This document shows, piece by piece, positions 7,161-15,129 of a DNA stretch of 30,754 nucleotides (positions within the stretch are counted from its first letter, which is position 1; every line of letters starts with the position of its first letter). The translations under genes and the position numbers were made by a program. The notes beneath the pieces are model-generated. The model was given only the letters and a program-made list of their open reading frames with translations, was not told the DNA's origin and searched no databases. The stretch covers positions 1 through 30,754 of the forward strand of contig CAYTPZ010000023.1 in the NCBI GenBank assembly GCA_964440095.1. Direction: 5' to 3'. The stretch comes from JACNKJ01 sp964440095 (lineage in GTDB: Bacteria; Krumholzibacteriota; Krumholzibacteriia; JACNKJ01).

Positions 7161-9665
7161 ATGTCCGAGAAGCTCAAAATCAGCTCAAAACTAGAGACCC
7201 TGGAAGGGTCCGAGAAGGCAAGCAGTGCTCCGCACACTCCATCTTCAGTTGATCTCGATAACTTGGGTGAAGCGCTGAGTGCATTGGGCGACAATCGCGC
7301 CCTGGGTTTTCTACTCGATTCCATTGTTGAGGGTGTTGCCTTGATTCGCGCTGAAGATGGAAGCTTGGAGTGGGCTAACCGAGCTTTCCTTGAAGCCGTG
7401 GACGACAGCATTGAAAACGTACATGGGCAGGGCTGGAAGAAGCGTTGGAACGGGGCTAAAGAAAATTGCGAACAGTGCCCGGTCTCACTGTCTCTTGTGA
7501 GCGGCGAGGTGGAAGAAAACATTCTGGTCGATGGAAAAGAGCGCAGCTGGCGTGTTCGGGGAATTCCCATATTTGAAAATGGAGAGATCACTTCGGCCAT
7601 TGAGTTACGAGAAGAAGTTACCCGCCTTGCGTATTTAAGCAGTGAACTTAAACACGCGCGGAAAGAGTTCAAGCAGTGTTTGGATAACCAGGCCGAAGAG
7701 ACGCGCATGCTCATCGAAGAGCGGGAACTGGTGCTCGATAAAACCAGCGAGTTTGTCTATCGCCACGATGAAACCGGTGTCTTTCACTACCTTTCGCCCT
7801 CTGTGGAGAAGATCACCGGTTACAGTCTCGAAGAGTGGTGCCAACACTACTGCCGCTACCTCACCGATCATCCCGACAACGATTGGGTGGTGCAGGCCAC
7901 CGAGCGCTCTTTGCGCACGGGCGAGAAGAGCGATCCCTACTTGGTGGAGATCTACCACAAGAACGGCACGCGCATGACTTTAGAAGTGGACGAAGAGCCT
8001 GTGCTGGAAGGCGAGCATGTCACCGGCATCGTGGGTGTAGCGCGGGACGTTACCGATCGCGTGTTGAGTGAGCGTATACGCAAAGAGGCGCATCAAAGTC
8101 TCCAGATCATTTTGGATTCTCTTTCCCTGAGCATATTCTGGAAAGATCGTGACTCCCGCTACCTTGGGTGCAATCAAAACTTCGCAATAGACGCGGGCAA
8201 GAAAAATTCCGATGAGGTTGTCGGGCTGACGGATTTCGACATGATCTGGGGAGCGCAAGCCGAACATTATCGCGGCGAAGATTTCGAGTGTATGGAAAGC
8301 GGCGAAGGAATTTTCGATCGCGAGGTGCACGTTACCATGCCGGACGGTCGGGAAGCCTGGCTGCGCTCATGCAAAATACCCCTGTATGACAATTCCGGAA
8401 CGGTCGTGGGTGTGCTTGGCGCTTACGAAGACATCTCCGCCAGCCGCGCAGCGCGCCTGGAAAGTCGCAATCAGGTTCTGAGCCTTCTGGAAGAGAAAAC
8501 ACACAATCTCGTAGAGATTCGTGAGCAGGTGTCGCGTCGTAAGAAGCATGGAGTTGATGACCGTAGTACGAACTCCATGCAAAATATCAACGTTGCTCAG
8601 TTGAACCAAGAGTTGAGCATGCCCCTGGACGGCGCCATCAATCTTATCGGTCAGCGGCTCCAGTGTGAGATGCCCGAGCAGGAGCGCGATGAACTTCAAG
8701 ACGCATTCAACTCGGCCAAGTCCTTGGCCGGAGTCCTGGGCGATCTTATGCGAATATACGATGTGGCGGAGAGAAATCAGGATACGGATTCGCATCCTTT
8801 CAATCTTGAGACACTTCTCAGCGAAGTCATCGATCTGCTGCGCCCGCGTGCCACGCAAAAGAACTTGGAGCTCGAATTGGATTGCGCGAGCCGCCTGCCC
8901 AAACGTGTCCATGGTGATCGCATTCGCCTGCGCCAGGTCCTTCTAAATCTGCTCGGGAATGCGGTGAAGTATACCGATGAGGGCTGGATTCGTCTTGAGG
9001 TGGATTGCCCCGACAAGGATAGCGACCTCATAGAAATCCTTGTGCGCGACAGTGGGCATGGGATTGATGAATCGCGTCTTTCGCACATTCTGGATCACGA
9101 GCATGGAACGGGTTACGCGGGGGGTCTTCCTACCGCGCAGAAACTCGTATCACGCATGGGTGGAAGCCTGAAACTGGAAAGTGAATCGGGACAGGGAACC
9201 CATGTGGAATTCGAATTGCCTCTGCCGAGTCGCGATCCACTCAGCCCTGAGTCAGTCAGGCCAATTGTGACTTCAGTTACTGGTCCCATCACACGACAAC
9301 GCATTCTGCTTGTGGGAGGTCGGTCGGAGTCTCGTGCCACCCTGCGCTCCACTCTTGAACACGAGAACTGCGATGTGGAAGACACGGGCAGTTATCGGCG
9401 TGGAGAAGAATTAATGCGCTTTGGTCTCTTCGACGCCGTACTGTTGGATTGTGACGCTGATCGTGAGAAAGCTCTGCGAAGTGTGGGCCGCATGCTCGAA
9501 AAAGAAAACGGGTCCACGGCAAGCGTGCTGCTGGGCTTGAGCGAAGGGCCGACATCGTCATTGAAGAAAAGCTGCATCAATGCAGGAATGGTCGAAGTGC
9601 TCGACCGCCAGCTAGAACGCGCCGACATGGCGAGACTGCTCGACAAGATATTGGATACGGAGTAG
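7161..9665 (+). CDS. PAS-rich hybrid histidine kinase with lost phosphoacceptor
   Basis: This 834-residue protein has no membrane segment. It contains three PAS-like domains (about residues 45-145, 190-300, 315-430), the last two ending in the typical RDVTDR and EDISASR linkers. A dimerisation helix region (about 475-545), an HATPase domain (about 555-690) and a C-terminal receiver-like domain (about 710-834) follow. The H-box reads NQELSMPLDG where active kinases have SHELRTPLNG, so the histidine is Gln483. The ATPase keeps an N-box (LLGNAVKYT, Asn600) and G1 (DSGHGID, Asp630). The receiver keeps an aspartate (Asp763, VLLDCD) but lacks the acidic pair and the KP lysine. It is therefore probably a non-phosphorylating sensor scaffold. 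ATG 7161 has AGGA at 7149-7152; ATG 7152 is too close to it. Confidence 0.9.
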   Translation: MSEKLKISSKLETLEGSEKASSAPHTPSSVDLDNLGEALSALGDNRALGFLLDSIVEGVALIRAEDGSLEWANRAFLEAVDDSIENVHGQGWKKRWNGAKENCEQCPVSLSLVSGEVEENILVDGKERSWRVRGIPIFENGEITSAIELREEVTRLAYLSSELKHARKEFKQCLDNQAEETRMLIEERELVLDKTSEFVYRHDETGVFHYLSPSVEKITGYSLEEWCQHYCRYLTDHPDNDWVVQATERSLRTGEKSDPYLVEIYHKNGTRMTLEVDEEPVLEGEHVTGIVGVARDVTDRVLSERIRKEAHQSLQIILDSLSLSIFWKDRDSRYLGCNQNFAIDAGKKNSDEVVGLTDFDMIWGAQAEHYRGEDFECMESGEGIFDREVHVTMPDGREAWLRSCKIPLYDNSGTVVGVLGAYEDISASRAARLESRNQVLSLLEEKTHNLVEIREQVSRRKKHGVDDRSTNSMQNINVAQLNQELSMPLDGAINLIGQRLQCEMPEQERDELQDAFNSAKSLAGVLGDLMRIYDVAERNQDTDSHPFNLETLLSEVIDLLRPRATQKNLELELDCASRLPKRVHGDRIRLRQVLLNLLGNAVKYTDEGWIRLEVDCPDKDSDLIEILVRDSGHGIDESRLSHILDHEHGTGYAGGLPTAQKLVSRMGGSLKLESESGQGTHVEFELPLPSRDPLSPESVRPIVTSVTGPITRQRILLVGGRSESRATLRSTLEHENCDVEDTGSYRRGEELMRFGLFDAVLLDCDADREKALRSVGRMLEKENGSTASVLLGLSEGPTSSLKKSCINAGMVEVLDRQLERADMARLLDKILDTE

Positions 9666-9684
9666 TCGTCATGCGAAGGCGACT

Positions 9685-9720
9685 GAGCCGGGGGCGGGGA
9701 AGCGCCTCCGGCTCGATTTG
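9685..9720 (+). terminator. Terminator between convergent kinase and protease genes
   Basis: A 12-bp GC-rich stem (9685-9696 with 9703-9714, one G-U pair) has a 6-base loop and is followed by GATTTGTTTA. It lies 19 bases after the kinase stop and directly before the stop of the opposing protease gene. The T tract is interrupted, so it may rely on stem strength. Confidence 0.7.
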
Positions 9721-9721
9721 T

Positions 9722-11326
9722 TTATCGCAGGATCATCAACTTCGCGTTCTCGCTCCAAGCGCGTCCATCCAGCCGCACCAGATAGACACCCGCCGGCAGG
9801 CGAACTCCACTTTCATCCTGCAGATCCCATACAATCTCTCGATTGCCTGATGGGAACTCGCCTTCGGCCAGTTCGGCAACTCGGCGACCCTGAATGTCGA
9901 AAACAGTGAGGCGAAGCCACTGGCTTTCGTTCAAGCTGAAGCGCAACGCGCTCCGATCTGTGGCCGGCGATGGGAATGCCCCATGGAAGCGTCGCGGCAC
10001 GTCGGGAAGATCCAGACCCGTGGGATATTCATCTACCAGGCCCTTGATGCAGAAATTGGCGCTGCCGGTCCAGGGATCGTCCTGAAACTCCTGAAGGTCG
10101 CGCCAGAGGCCGCCGTCGAGCCAGTAGCTTTCACCGGCCGACGCGCTGCTCTCCACAATGGTGCGCGAGCTTGCACCGAGCAGCACGGGAATGTCGCTGG
10201 TTCGGTCGTAGGGCTGCCCGCCCGCAGAAAGCTGCAGGTAGATGTAGAAGTCGTCGCCAGGTCCCATGGGAACGGGAGTGTGTAGGTCGATGATGCGGAA
10301 ACCCGTGTACTCGGCGAAGCCGGACACGCTGACCCATTCGTCGGACAGTGCCAGGCCATCGAAGTCGCGAAAAACGCGAACCGTGAAGTCCACGCTGTCG
10401 GCGGCGCTGTAGAAGCTGACCGCCTTGAGCAGGTGCACGCCGGTGGACGTGAAGGCGTTGAAGGCTTCGCTGCAGTCTTCCATCTCGTCGCGCCAGCCGT
10501 GGTAGTCGTGATAGTAGGCCTTGTCGTACTGGGTGGCTTCCACCTGCCTGAAGGAGATGGCGCCCATCTGTGGCTCGATGCAGCTGAACTTGTCGTAGTA
10601 GGAAATCCAGAAGTAGCCGCCGACGCCCCAGTCTTCGCCCCAGCTGTTCTTCACGATCCATGCGCCGGGCAGCGGCGCGTGAGAAGTTTTGCCGTCGTCC
10701 CAGCCCACAATAGAAATGGCGTGGTTGGGCAGCAACGGACTTTCAGGCGGCTGATAGTGCACGTAGTTCTGAATGAAGCCGCTGTTGTAGGCCATGCAGG
10801 TGCCGAGCACGCCATAGTCCATGATGGCCTGCTTGATGATGTCCATGCGCTCCATGTTCTCACCGCGATCCAGCCAGATGATCTCTCTCGGCGAGTAATA
10901 GTGGTAGCCGGCGTCCCGGCGCAGGGGCGGTTCCTCGTAGAGCGGCGCGTCGATATCGCGTACCGCGCCCTCCTGCCGCGACAGGTAGGCCGCCGACACG
11001 CGATAGTCCCCGCCGTTATGTACCTCGAGCCCCGAGCCTGTGGGCGGATCCATGTCATCGTTGTTGTGCTGATTGAAGCCGTTCCACCAGTCCAGGTGAT
11101 ACTCGGCCAAGTTGGGCTCGCCCGACTCGCCGGCAAGGGTCCAGACGCCCGTAGTCAGAAGGTTTCCCTCCATGGCGGCCATGACACCGTGAGTCCAGCA
11201 GGTGCCGCCCTGCTGATCCTTAACGGAAGTCACGCGCCCTTCGTCGCGCAGATCGTAGTATGAAGGAAGGTCGGCGAAGGCCGATCCAGAGAGCAGAAGT
11301 ACTACGGCGAGGCATGCGCGAAGCAT
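9722..11326 (-). CDS. Secreted papain-family (C1) cysteine protease with C-terminal sorting domain
   Basis: This 534-residue protein has a signal peptide (residues 1-18, ending SAFA). The C1 peptidase domain follows at once, with no propeptide: oxyanion Gln38/39 and catalytic Cys43 in DQQGGTCWTHG, His202 in NHAISIVGWDD and Asn227 in VKNSWGEDWG. Residues about 255-430 form a beta-rich, lectin-like region often seen after bacterial C1 domains. The last 80 residues are a FlgD-like sorting domain (ALRFSL, VFDIQGRRV, LPAGVYLVRLDG, basic end), so secretion through a type-IX-like route to the cell surface is likely. The start at 11326 has GGGAGG seven bases upstream and a near-consensus promoter. 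The open frame extends 92 codons further but without a signal sequence. It converges with the kinase and is divergent from ilvC. Confidence 0.92.
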   Translation of the reverse strand: MLRACLAVVLLLSGSAFADLPSYYDLRDEGRVTSVKDQQGGTCWTHGVMAAMEGNLLTTGVWTLAGESGEPNLAEYHLDWWNGFNQHNNDDMDPPTGSGLEVHNGGDYRVSAAYLSRQEGAVRDIDAPLYEEPPLRRDAGYHYYSPREIIWLDRGENMERMDIIKQAIMDYGVLGTCMAYNSGFIQNYVHYQPPESPLLPNHAISIVGWDDGKTSHAPLPGAWIVKNSWGEDWGVGGYFWISYYDKFSCIEPQMGAISFRQVEATQYDKAYYHDYHGWRDEMEDCSEAFNAFTSTGVHLLKAVSFYSAADSVDFTVRVFRDFDGLALSDEWVSVSGFAEYTGFRIIDLHTPVPMGPGDDFYIYLQLSAGGQPYDRTSDIPVLLGASSRTIVESSASAGESYWLDGGLWRDLQEFQDDPWTGSANFCIKGLVDEYPTGLDLPDVPRRFHGAFPSPATDRSALRFSLNESQWLRLTVFDIQGRRVAELAEGEFPSGNREIVWDLQDESGVRLPAGVYLVRLDGRAWSENAKLMILR

Positions 11327-11354
11327 TGGGATCCTCCCGGGCTGGGGCCCCTCA

Positions 11355-11383
11355 ATTATAGACGGATCACAGCTCAGGCTCAA
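11355..11383 (-). promoter_or_regulatory. Near-consensus promoter for the cysteine protease
   Basis: On the minus strand the -10 is a perfect TATAAT (11355-11360) and the -35 is TTGAGC (11378-11383), with a 17-base spacer. The start would fall near 11348, about 22 bases before the ATG. This is the best promoter in the window. Confidence 0.8.
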
Positions 11384-11402
11384 TTCCCATCCCCCAGCAG
11401 CC

Positions 11403-11431
11403 TTGCGCGGGCCCCGCGCATTTGTTAGACA
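11403..11431 (+). promoter_or_regulatory. Promoter for ilvC giving a leaderless mRNA
   Basis: A -35 of TTGCGC (11403-11408), a 17-base spacer and a -10 of TAGACA (11426-11431) are followed by six bases and then the ATG of ilvC at 11438. The expected start is at or within a base or two of the ATG. No Shine-Dalgarno is present, which fits a leaderless transcript. The same TTGCGC hexamer and spacer occur before tRNA-Gln. Confidence 0.5.
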
Positions 11432-11437
11432 AAGCCC

Positions 11438-12436
11438 ATGCCTCGCCACTTTTCCCATAAGGATGCCCCCGCCAATGGCCTGGCCGGCGCGCGCGTGGTG
11501 CTGGCCGGATTCGGCAATCAGGGCCGCGCCCAGGCCGAAAATCTGCGCGATTCGGGCGCGAATCCGCTGCTGGGCCTGCGCGAAGGTGGCCCATCCTGGC
11601 AATTGGCCACCGAATTGGGCTTCCAGGTGGCGAATGTGGCCGAGGCCGCGGCCCAGGCGGACATCCTCATGATGCTCACGCCGGATGAGACCCAGGCCGA
11701 GCTCTACGAGGCCGAGATTCGCCCTAATTTGCGACCTGGCAAGGCTTTAGGTTTTAGTCACGGCTTCGCCGTGGGCTTTGGCATTTTGGATCCCGACCCG
11801 GAAACCGATATCTTCCTGGTCGCGCCCAAGGCCCAGGGGCTCAAAGTACGTGAACTCTATATAGAGGGCCGGGGGGCTGCCGCCCTGCTGGCCGTGCATC
11901 AGGATGCCAGCGGCCGGGCCTGGGAGCGCACCCTGGCCTATGCCGAGGCCATCGGCTGCCTGCGCAGCGGTGCCCTGGAAACGAGTTTGCGCGAAGAGGC
12001 GATTAGCGATCTTTTTGGGGAACAAGCGGTGCTTTGTGGGGGTTTGAGTGAGCTGATTCGCGCCGCTTTTGATACCTTGGTTGCGCGCGGATATGATCCC
12101 GAAATCGCCTACTTCGAAACCCTGCACGAAGTTAAGATTCTGGCGGACCTGATTCACGCCGGCGGCATCGACGGCATGCGCAGGCACATCAGCGGCACGG
12201 CCCTTTGGGGCGACCTCAGCCGCGGACGACGCGTGGTGGACGGCGGCACTCGCGAGCGCATGGAAGCGCTGCTGGACGACATAGAAAGTGGCCGCTTCGC
12301 CCGCGAATGGGTCGAGGAACATCGAAATGGACGGCCGCGGCTTCGCGAAAGGCTGGAAGCCGACGCGGCCCATCCCATCGAATCGGCCGGCAAGAGAGTT
12401 CGAGCTCTCATGCCTTGGCTGAAGGAGGAAAAATGA
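11438..12436 (+). CDS. ilvC: Ketol-acid reductoisomerase, divergent class I
   Basis: This 332-residue enzyme converts acetolactate or acetohydroxybutyrate to the dihydroxy acid with NAD(P)H and Mg2+, the second common step of valine, isoleucine and leucine synthesis. The Rossmann motif is GFGNQG (residues 24-29), where GYGSQG is usual. The catalytic set appears intact: His108 (GFSHGF), Lys131 (APK), metal ligands Asp191 and Glu195 (DLFGEQ), Glu227 and Glu231 (FETLHE) and Ser252 (ISGTA). The PKAQGLKVR segment differs from the common PKGPGHLVR or PKCPGTEVR. No ilvB, ilvN, ilvD or leu genes are near. The stop overlaps the ATG of the secreted peptidase-like gene by four bases. No Shine-Dalgarno precedes the start, consistent with the leaderless promoter. 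Confidence 0.93.
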   Translation: MPRHFSHKDAPANGLAGARVVLAGFGNQGRAQAENLRDSGANPLLGLREGGPSWQLATELGFQVANVAEAAAQADILMMLTPDETQAELYEAEIRPNLRPGKALGFSHGFAVGFGILDPDPETDIFLVAPKAQGLKVRELYIEGRGAAALLAVHQDASGRAWERTLAYAEAIGCLRSGALETSLREEAISDLFGEQAVLCGGLSELIRAAFDTLVARGYDPEIAYFETLHEVKILADLIHAGGIDGMRRHISGTALWGDLSRGRRVVDGGTRERMEALLDDIESGRFAREWVEEHRNGRPRLRERLEADAAHPIESAGKRVRALMPWLKEEK

Positions 12437-13431
12437 GATTGCGGATCTTCACACTGCTGGCGTTTCTTGCGGCGGGAGCTTTGTCCCAGAATACGGAAAC
12501 ATTGGTGGACACGAGTTTCGTGACCGACACCGGCGTGACGATCCGATACCAGGGCGAACTCAAGCCCGGTGATTTGTCGGGCATGGAGAAGGCCGTCGCC
12601 ATGGCCAACGAGGGTGTGCCCTTGGGCTATGGATGGAAAAGCATCCGCAGTTGGGGTTCCGGCGATTTGCGCCCCGAACCCGTCTACACCGACACGACTT
12701 TGACCACCGAATGGGTGGAGCTTCATCACGACATAGAGTGCAACGAGAAGGTGGCGGGAAATTTCGCCGAGTACATGGATTATGTGCACTACAGCCTCGA
12801 GGAAAAGTTGGGCTTCACCATCAACGAGCCCGTGCGCCTCAGCGCCGCCTGGACACCGGAAGAGTACGGCAGCCGTTGGGGTCTACCCTGGTGGATGCCC
12901 TGCGACGTGCACGAAGACGGCATCGTTTCACAGCCCATCGCCATGATCACCGGCCGAGGCATCGCCCGTGAATCGCTGACCCACGCCTATGCGGAACTCC
13001 TTTTCAGGCGCATGACCGGTGATCGTTTGCCCTACTGGCTGCTCTACGGTGCCGGCGCCTTCCTGGCCGAAGAGGAGTGGATCCTCAAGGGACAGGTGGA
13101 TGTGATCATGGATGGCCTTAACATCGATCAGGCCACCATGATTCACGACCTTGAGTTGTTCCGCGGACTCAAGCTGACCGGCAAGGCCAGCGATTTGGAG
13201 GGCGGCACCTTCCTCGAGATGAAGGCAAGTCGTATCGCTTTCTGGCGAGCGCATGAGTTGGTGGAGGCCATCATCGTGGGCGAGAGTCTGCGAAGCTTCA
13301 CGACCCTGATTCTCGACATGGAGGCCGATCCCGAACTCAGTTTCGAAAGCGCCGTTGAGGCCGTTTACGGAATGGGCGTGGATGAACTGGTGGCCACCTA
13401 CGAACCCAAGTCCGAATCCGAAGGAAACTAA
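12433..13431 (+). CDS. Secreted degenerate peptidase-MA-like protein
   Basis: This 332-residue protein has a signal peptide (residues 1-19, ending AGALSQ). The body resembles gluzincin-type peptidase MA proteins: a substrate-binding N-terminal half, then a zinc-motif helix and a WLxEGxA-like helix. The zinc motif reads RESLTH (residues 179-184) instead of HExxH, losing the first histidine. The third ligand region reads PYWLLYGAGAFL (about 200-211), with Tyr205 where the family glutamate is expected. Catalysis is therefore unlikely, and a binding or structural role is more probable. The start ATG at 12433 has AGGAGGA six bases upstream and overlaps the ilvC stop. The longer upstream frame lies inside ilvC. 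Its TAA shares one base with the gltX ATG. The family assignment is moderate. Confidence 0.75.
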   Translation: MRLRIFTLLAFLAAGALSQNTETLVDTSFVTDTGVTIRYQGELKPGDLSGMEKAVAMANEGVPLGYGWKSIRSWGSGDLRPEPVYTDTTLTTEWVELHHDIECNEKVAGNFAEYMDYVHYSLEEKLGFTINEPVRLSAAWTPEEYGSRWGLPWWMPCDVHEDGIVSQPIAMITGRGIARESLTHAYAELLFRRMTGDRLPYWLLYGAGAFLAEEEWILKGQVDVIMDGLNIDQATMIHDLELFRGLKLTGKASDLEGGTFLEMKASRIAFWRAHELVEAIIVGESLRSFTTLILDMEADPELSFESAVEAVYGMGVDELVATYEPKSESEGN

Positions 13432-14867
13432 TGGCCGATCCTATTCGGGTGCGCTTTGCGCCCAGCCCCACGGGCTTCCTGCATGTGGGCGGGGCGAGAA
13501 CCGCGCTTTATAACTGGCTCTATGCCCGCAAGGTCGGCGGAACCTTCGTGCTGCGTATCGAAGACACCGACGCCGAACGCAGCACGGCCGAATCGGTGGA
13601 CGCCATCTTCGAAGGAATGCGCTGGCTGGGTCTCGATTGGGATGAAGGCCCCGAAGCAGGCGGCGACCATGGTCCCTATTTCCAGAGCGCGCGCCGCGAC
13701 ACCTATCGCGCCGAAGTGGATCGTCTGCTCGAGGCCGATCAGGCCTATCCCTGTTTCTGCACTCCCGAAGATCTCAAGGCCATGCGCGATTTGCTTCAGG
13801 CCGAAGGCAAGGACGCAAGCTACGACGGTCGTTGCGGAAAGCTAGCGAAGGATGAATCCACCACGCGGGTGGCGGCCGGTGAGGCCCACGCCATTCGTTT
13901 TCGCAGTCCCAAAGAGGGCGAGACCACGCTCTTTGATGTGGTGCGCGGGAAAATGGTTTTCCAGAACGCTCTCTTCGAGGATTTCGTCATCATCAAGGGC
14001 GACGGCCTGCCCAGCTACAACTTTGCGGTGGTGGTGGATGATGCCGCCATGCACATCAGCCACGTGATTCGCGGTGACGATCACATCAGCAATACGCCGC
14101 GGCATCTCATGCTCTATGCGGCGCTGGGCTACAAGCTGCCAAAGTTTGCTCATCTGCCCATGATTCTGGGCGAGGACAAGACGCGTCTTTCCAAGCGTCA
14201 TGGCGCCACGGCGGTGGCCGAGTTTGCCAAGGAAGGCATTTTACCCCAGGGCATGATGAACTATCTGGCCCTGCTGGGTTGGAGTTTGGACGGCAAGACC
14301 GAGTTCTTCACTCCCAAAAAACTCATCGAAGCCTTCAGCCTGAAGCGTGTGGGCAGCACCCCATCGGTTTTCGACATCGAAAAACTCAGCTGGCTCAGCG
14401 GCGAGCACTTCAAGATTCTACCCCTGGATGATAAGGCCGCCGGCGTGCATACCCATCTTCTGGCCAAGGGCTACGAACTACCGCCCCTGGACGCGCGCTT
14501 CGTGGAAATGGTCGAGCTTCAGGGCAATCGCATCAAGAGTTTCACGGAGGCCGAGTTTGGCATGGACCACTTCTTCAGGGAACTGCCGAGCTACGACGCG
14601 GCCGCCGTAACTCAGTATCTGCTGGGAGATGCACCCCAGAAGCTCGCTGCCCTGGCCGAACGTTGGCAGGGTTTGGACGAATTCACGGCCGAGGCTTTGG
14701 AAAATGCCCTGCGCGAAGAGGCCGCGTCTTGGAGCTTGAAAGCGGGGGAGCTTATCCATCCCATGCGAGTGGCGGTGGTGGGTCAGAGCAAGAGCCCCGA
14801 CATCTTCAAGACCTGTGAATTGCTGGGTCGCGATCTTTGCTTAAAGCGCCTGAAAGCAAAGGGATAG
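13431..14867 (+). CDS. gltX: Glutamyl-tRNA synthetase
   Basis: This 478-residue class I aminoacyl-tRNA synthetase charges tRNA-Glu with glutamate using ATP. The HIGH motif is HVGG within RFAPSPTGFLHVGGAR, the KMSKS motif is RLSKRHG, and SYNFAVVVDD and HVIRGDDHISNTP are family hallmarks. A partial zinc-site pattern (CFC about 30 residues before a further Cys) is present. Length is normal. The ATG overlaps the TAA of the preceding secreted protein by one base, so it depends on upstream translation. Two tRNA genes, for Gln and Glu, follow it within 270 bases. Whether it is discriminating, or also forms Glu-tRNA-Gln for the GatCAB route, cannot be decided from this sequence. Confidence 0.97.
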   Translation: MADPIRVRFAPSPTGFLHVGGARTALYNWLYARKVGGTFVLRIEDTDAERSTAESVDAIFEGMRWLGLDWDEGPEAGGDHGPYFQSARRDTYRAEVDRLLEADQAYPCFCTPEDLKAMRDLLQAEGKDASYDGRCGKLAKDESTTRVAAGEAHAIRFRSPKEGETTLFDVVRGKMVFQNALFEDFVIIKGDGLPSYNFAVVVDDAAMHISHVIRGDDHISNTPRHLMLYAALGYKLPKFAHLPMILGEDKTRLSKRHGATAVAEFAKEGILPQGMMNYLALLGWSLDGKTEFFTPKKLIEAFSLKRVGSTPSVFDIEKLSWLSGEHFKILPLDDKAAGVHTHLLAKGYELPPLDARFVEMVELQGNRIKSFTEAEFGMDHFFRELPSYDAAAVTQYLLGDAPQKLAALAERWQGLDEFTAEALENALREEAASWSLKAGELIHPMRVAVVGQSKSPDIFKTCELLGRDLCLKRLKAKG

Positions 14868-14904
14868 CAAGGCCGCCCTGGGCGCGGATTTCGCCGGCAG
14901 GGGC

Positions 14905-14933
14905 TTGCGCGGGGGGGATTGATCTGGTAAATT
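14905..14933 (+). promoter_or_regulatory. Promoter for tRNA-Gln
   Basis: The -35 TTGCGC (14905-14910), a 17-base spacer and the -10 TAAATT (14928-14933) place the transcription start near 14940, five bases before the mature tRNA. This suggests the tRNA is transcribed independently of gltX, although read-through is possible since no strong terminator follows gltX. Confidence 0.6.
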
Positions 14934-14944
14934 GGCGCCCTCAT

Positions 14945-15015
14945 TGCCCAGTCGTCTAACGGCAGGACAGCGGTTTCTGGTACCGCCGATCGAGGTTCGA
15001 ATCCTTGCTGGGCAA
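14945..15015 (+). tRNA. tRNA-Gln (anticodon CTG)
   Basis: A complete cloverleaf of 71 bases: acceptor TGCCCAG/CTGGGCA with discriminator A, D stem GTCT/GGAC, anticodon stem GCGGT/ACCGC with loop TTCTGGT (anticodon CTG, codon CAG), and T arm CGAGG-TTCGAAT-CCTTG. U1-A72 is typical of bacterial tRNA-Gln. CCA is not encoded (ACCC follows). Confidence 0.93.
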
Positions 15016-15086
15016 CCCGACGGACTCAGGTCCAGGAGTGGTGTGAGAGAAGCGCTGCATTGCATTTGGTTTAGCATCATGCGCTT

Positions 15087-15126
15087 CGCGGCAGGTTGCC
15101 TTCGGGCAAAACCGCCGCGCTTTTTT
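15087..15126 (+). terminator. Terminator separating tRNA-Gln from tRNA-Glu
   Basis: The stem CGCGGC (15087-15092) pairs with GCCGCG (15114-15119), extended inside by GGTTGCC with GGCAAAACC (two-base bulge) around a TTCG tetraloop, and is followed by six or seven T residues. It ends four bases before tRNA-Glu, so the two tRNAs are probably separate transcripts. Confidence 0.85.
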
Positions 15127-15129
15127 AAA

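Noticed and set aside
10433..11263. 276-codon open frame antisense to the cysteine protease
   Set aside because: It is the mirror of a well-supported protease with intact catalytic residues; high GC makes long antisense frames common here.
11327..11437. Possible branched-chain leader peptide, T-box or riboswitch before ilvC
   Set aside because: Only 111 bases separate the divergent genes, the promoter abuts the ATG, and no leader peptide, T-box sequence or terminator/antiterminator pair is present.
14868..14904. Terminator directly after gltX
   Set aside because: The sequence is GC-rich but no good stem followed by a T tract could be drawn.
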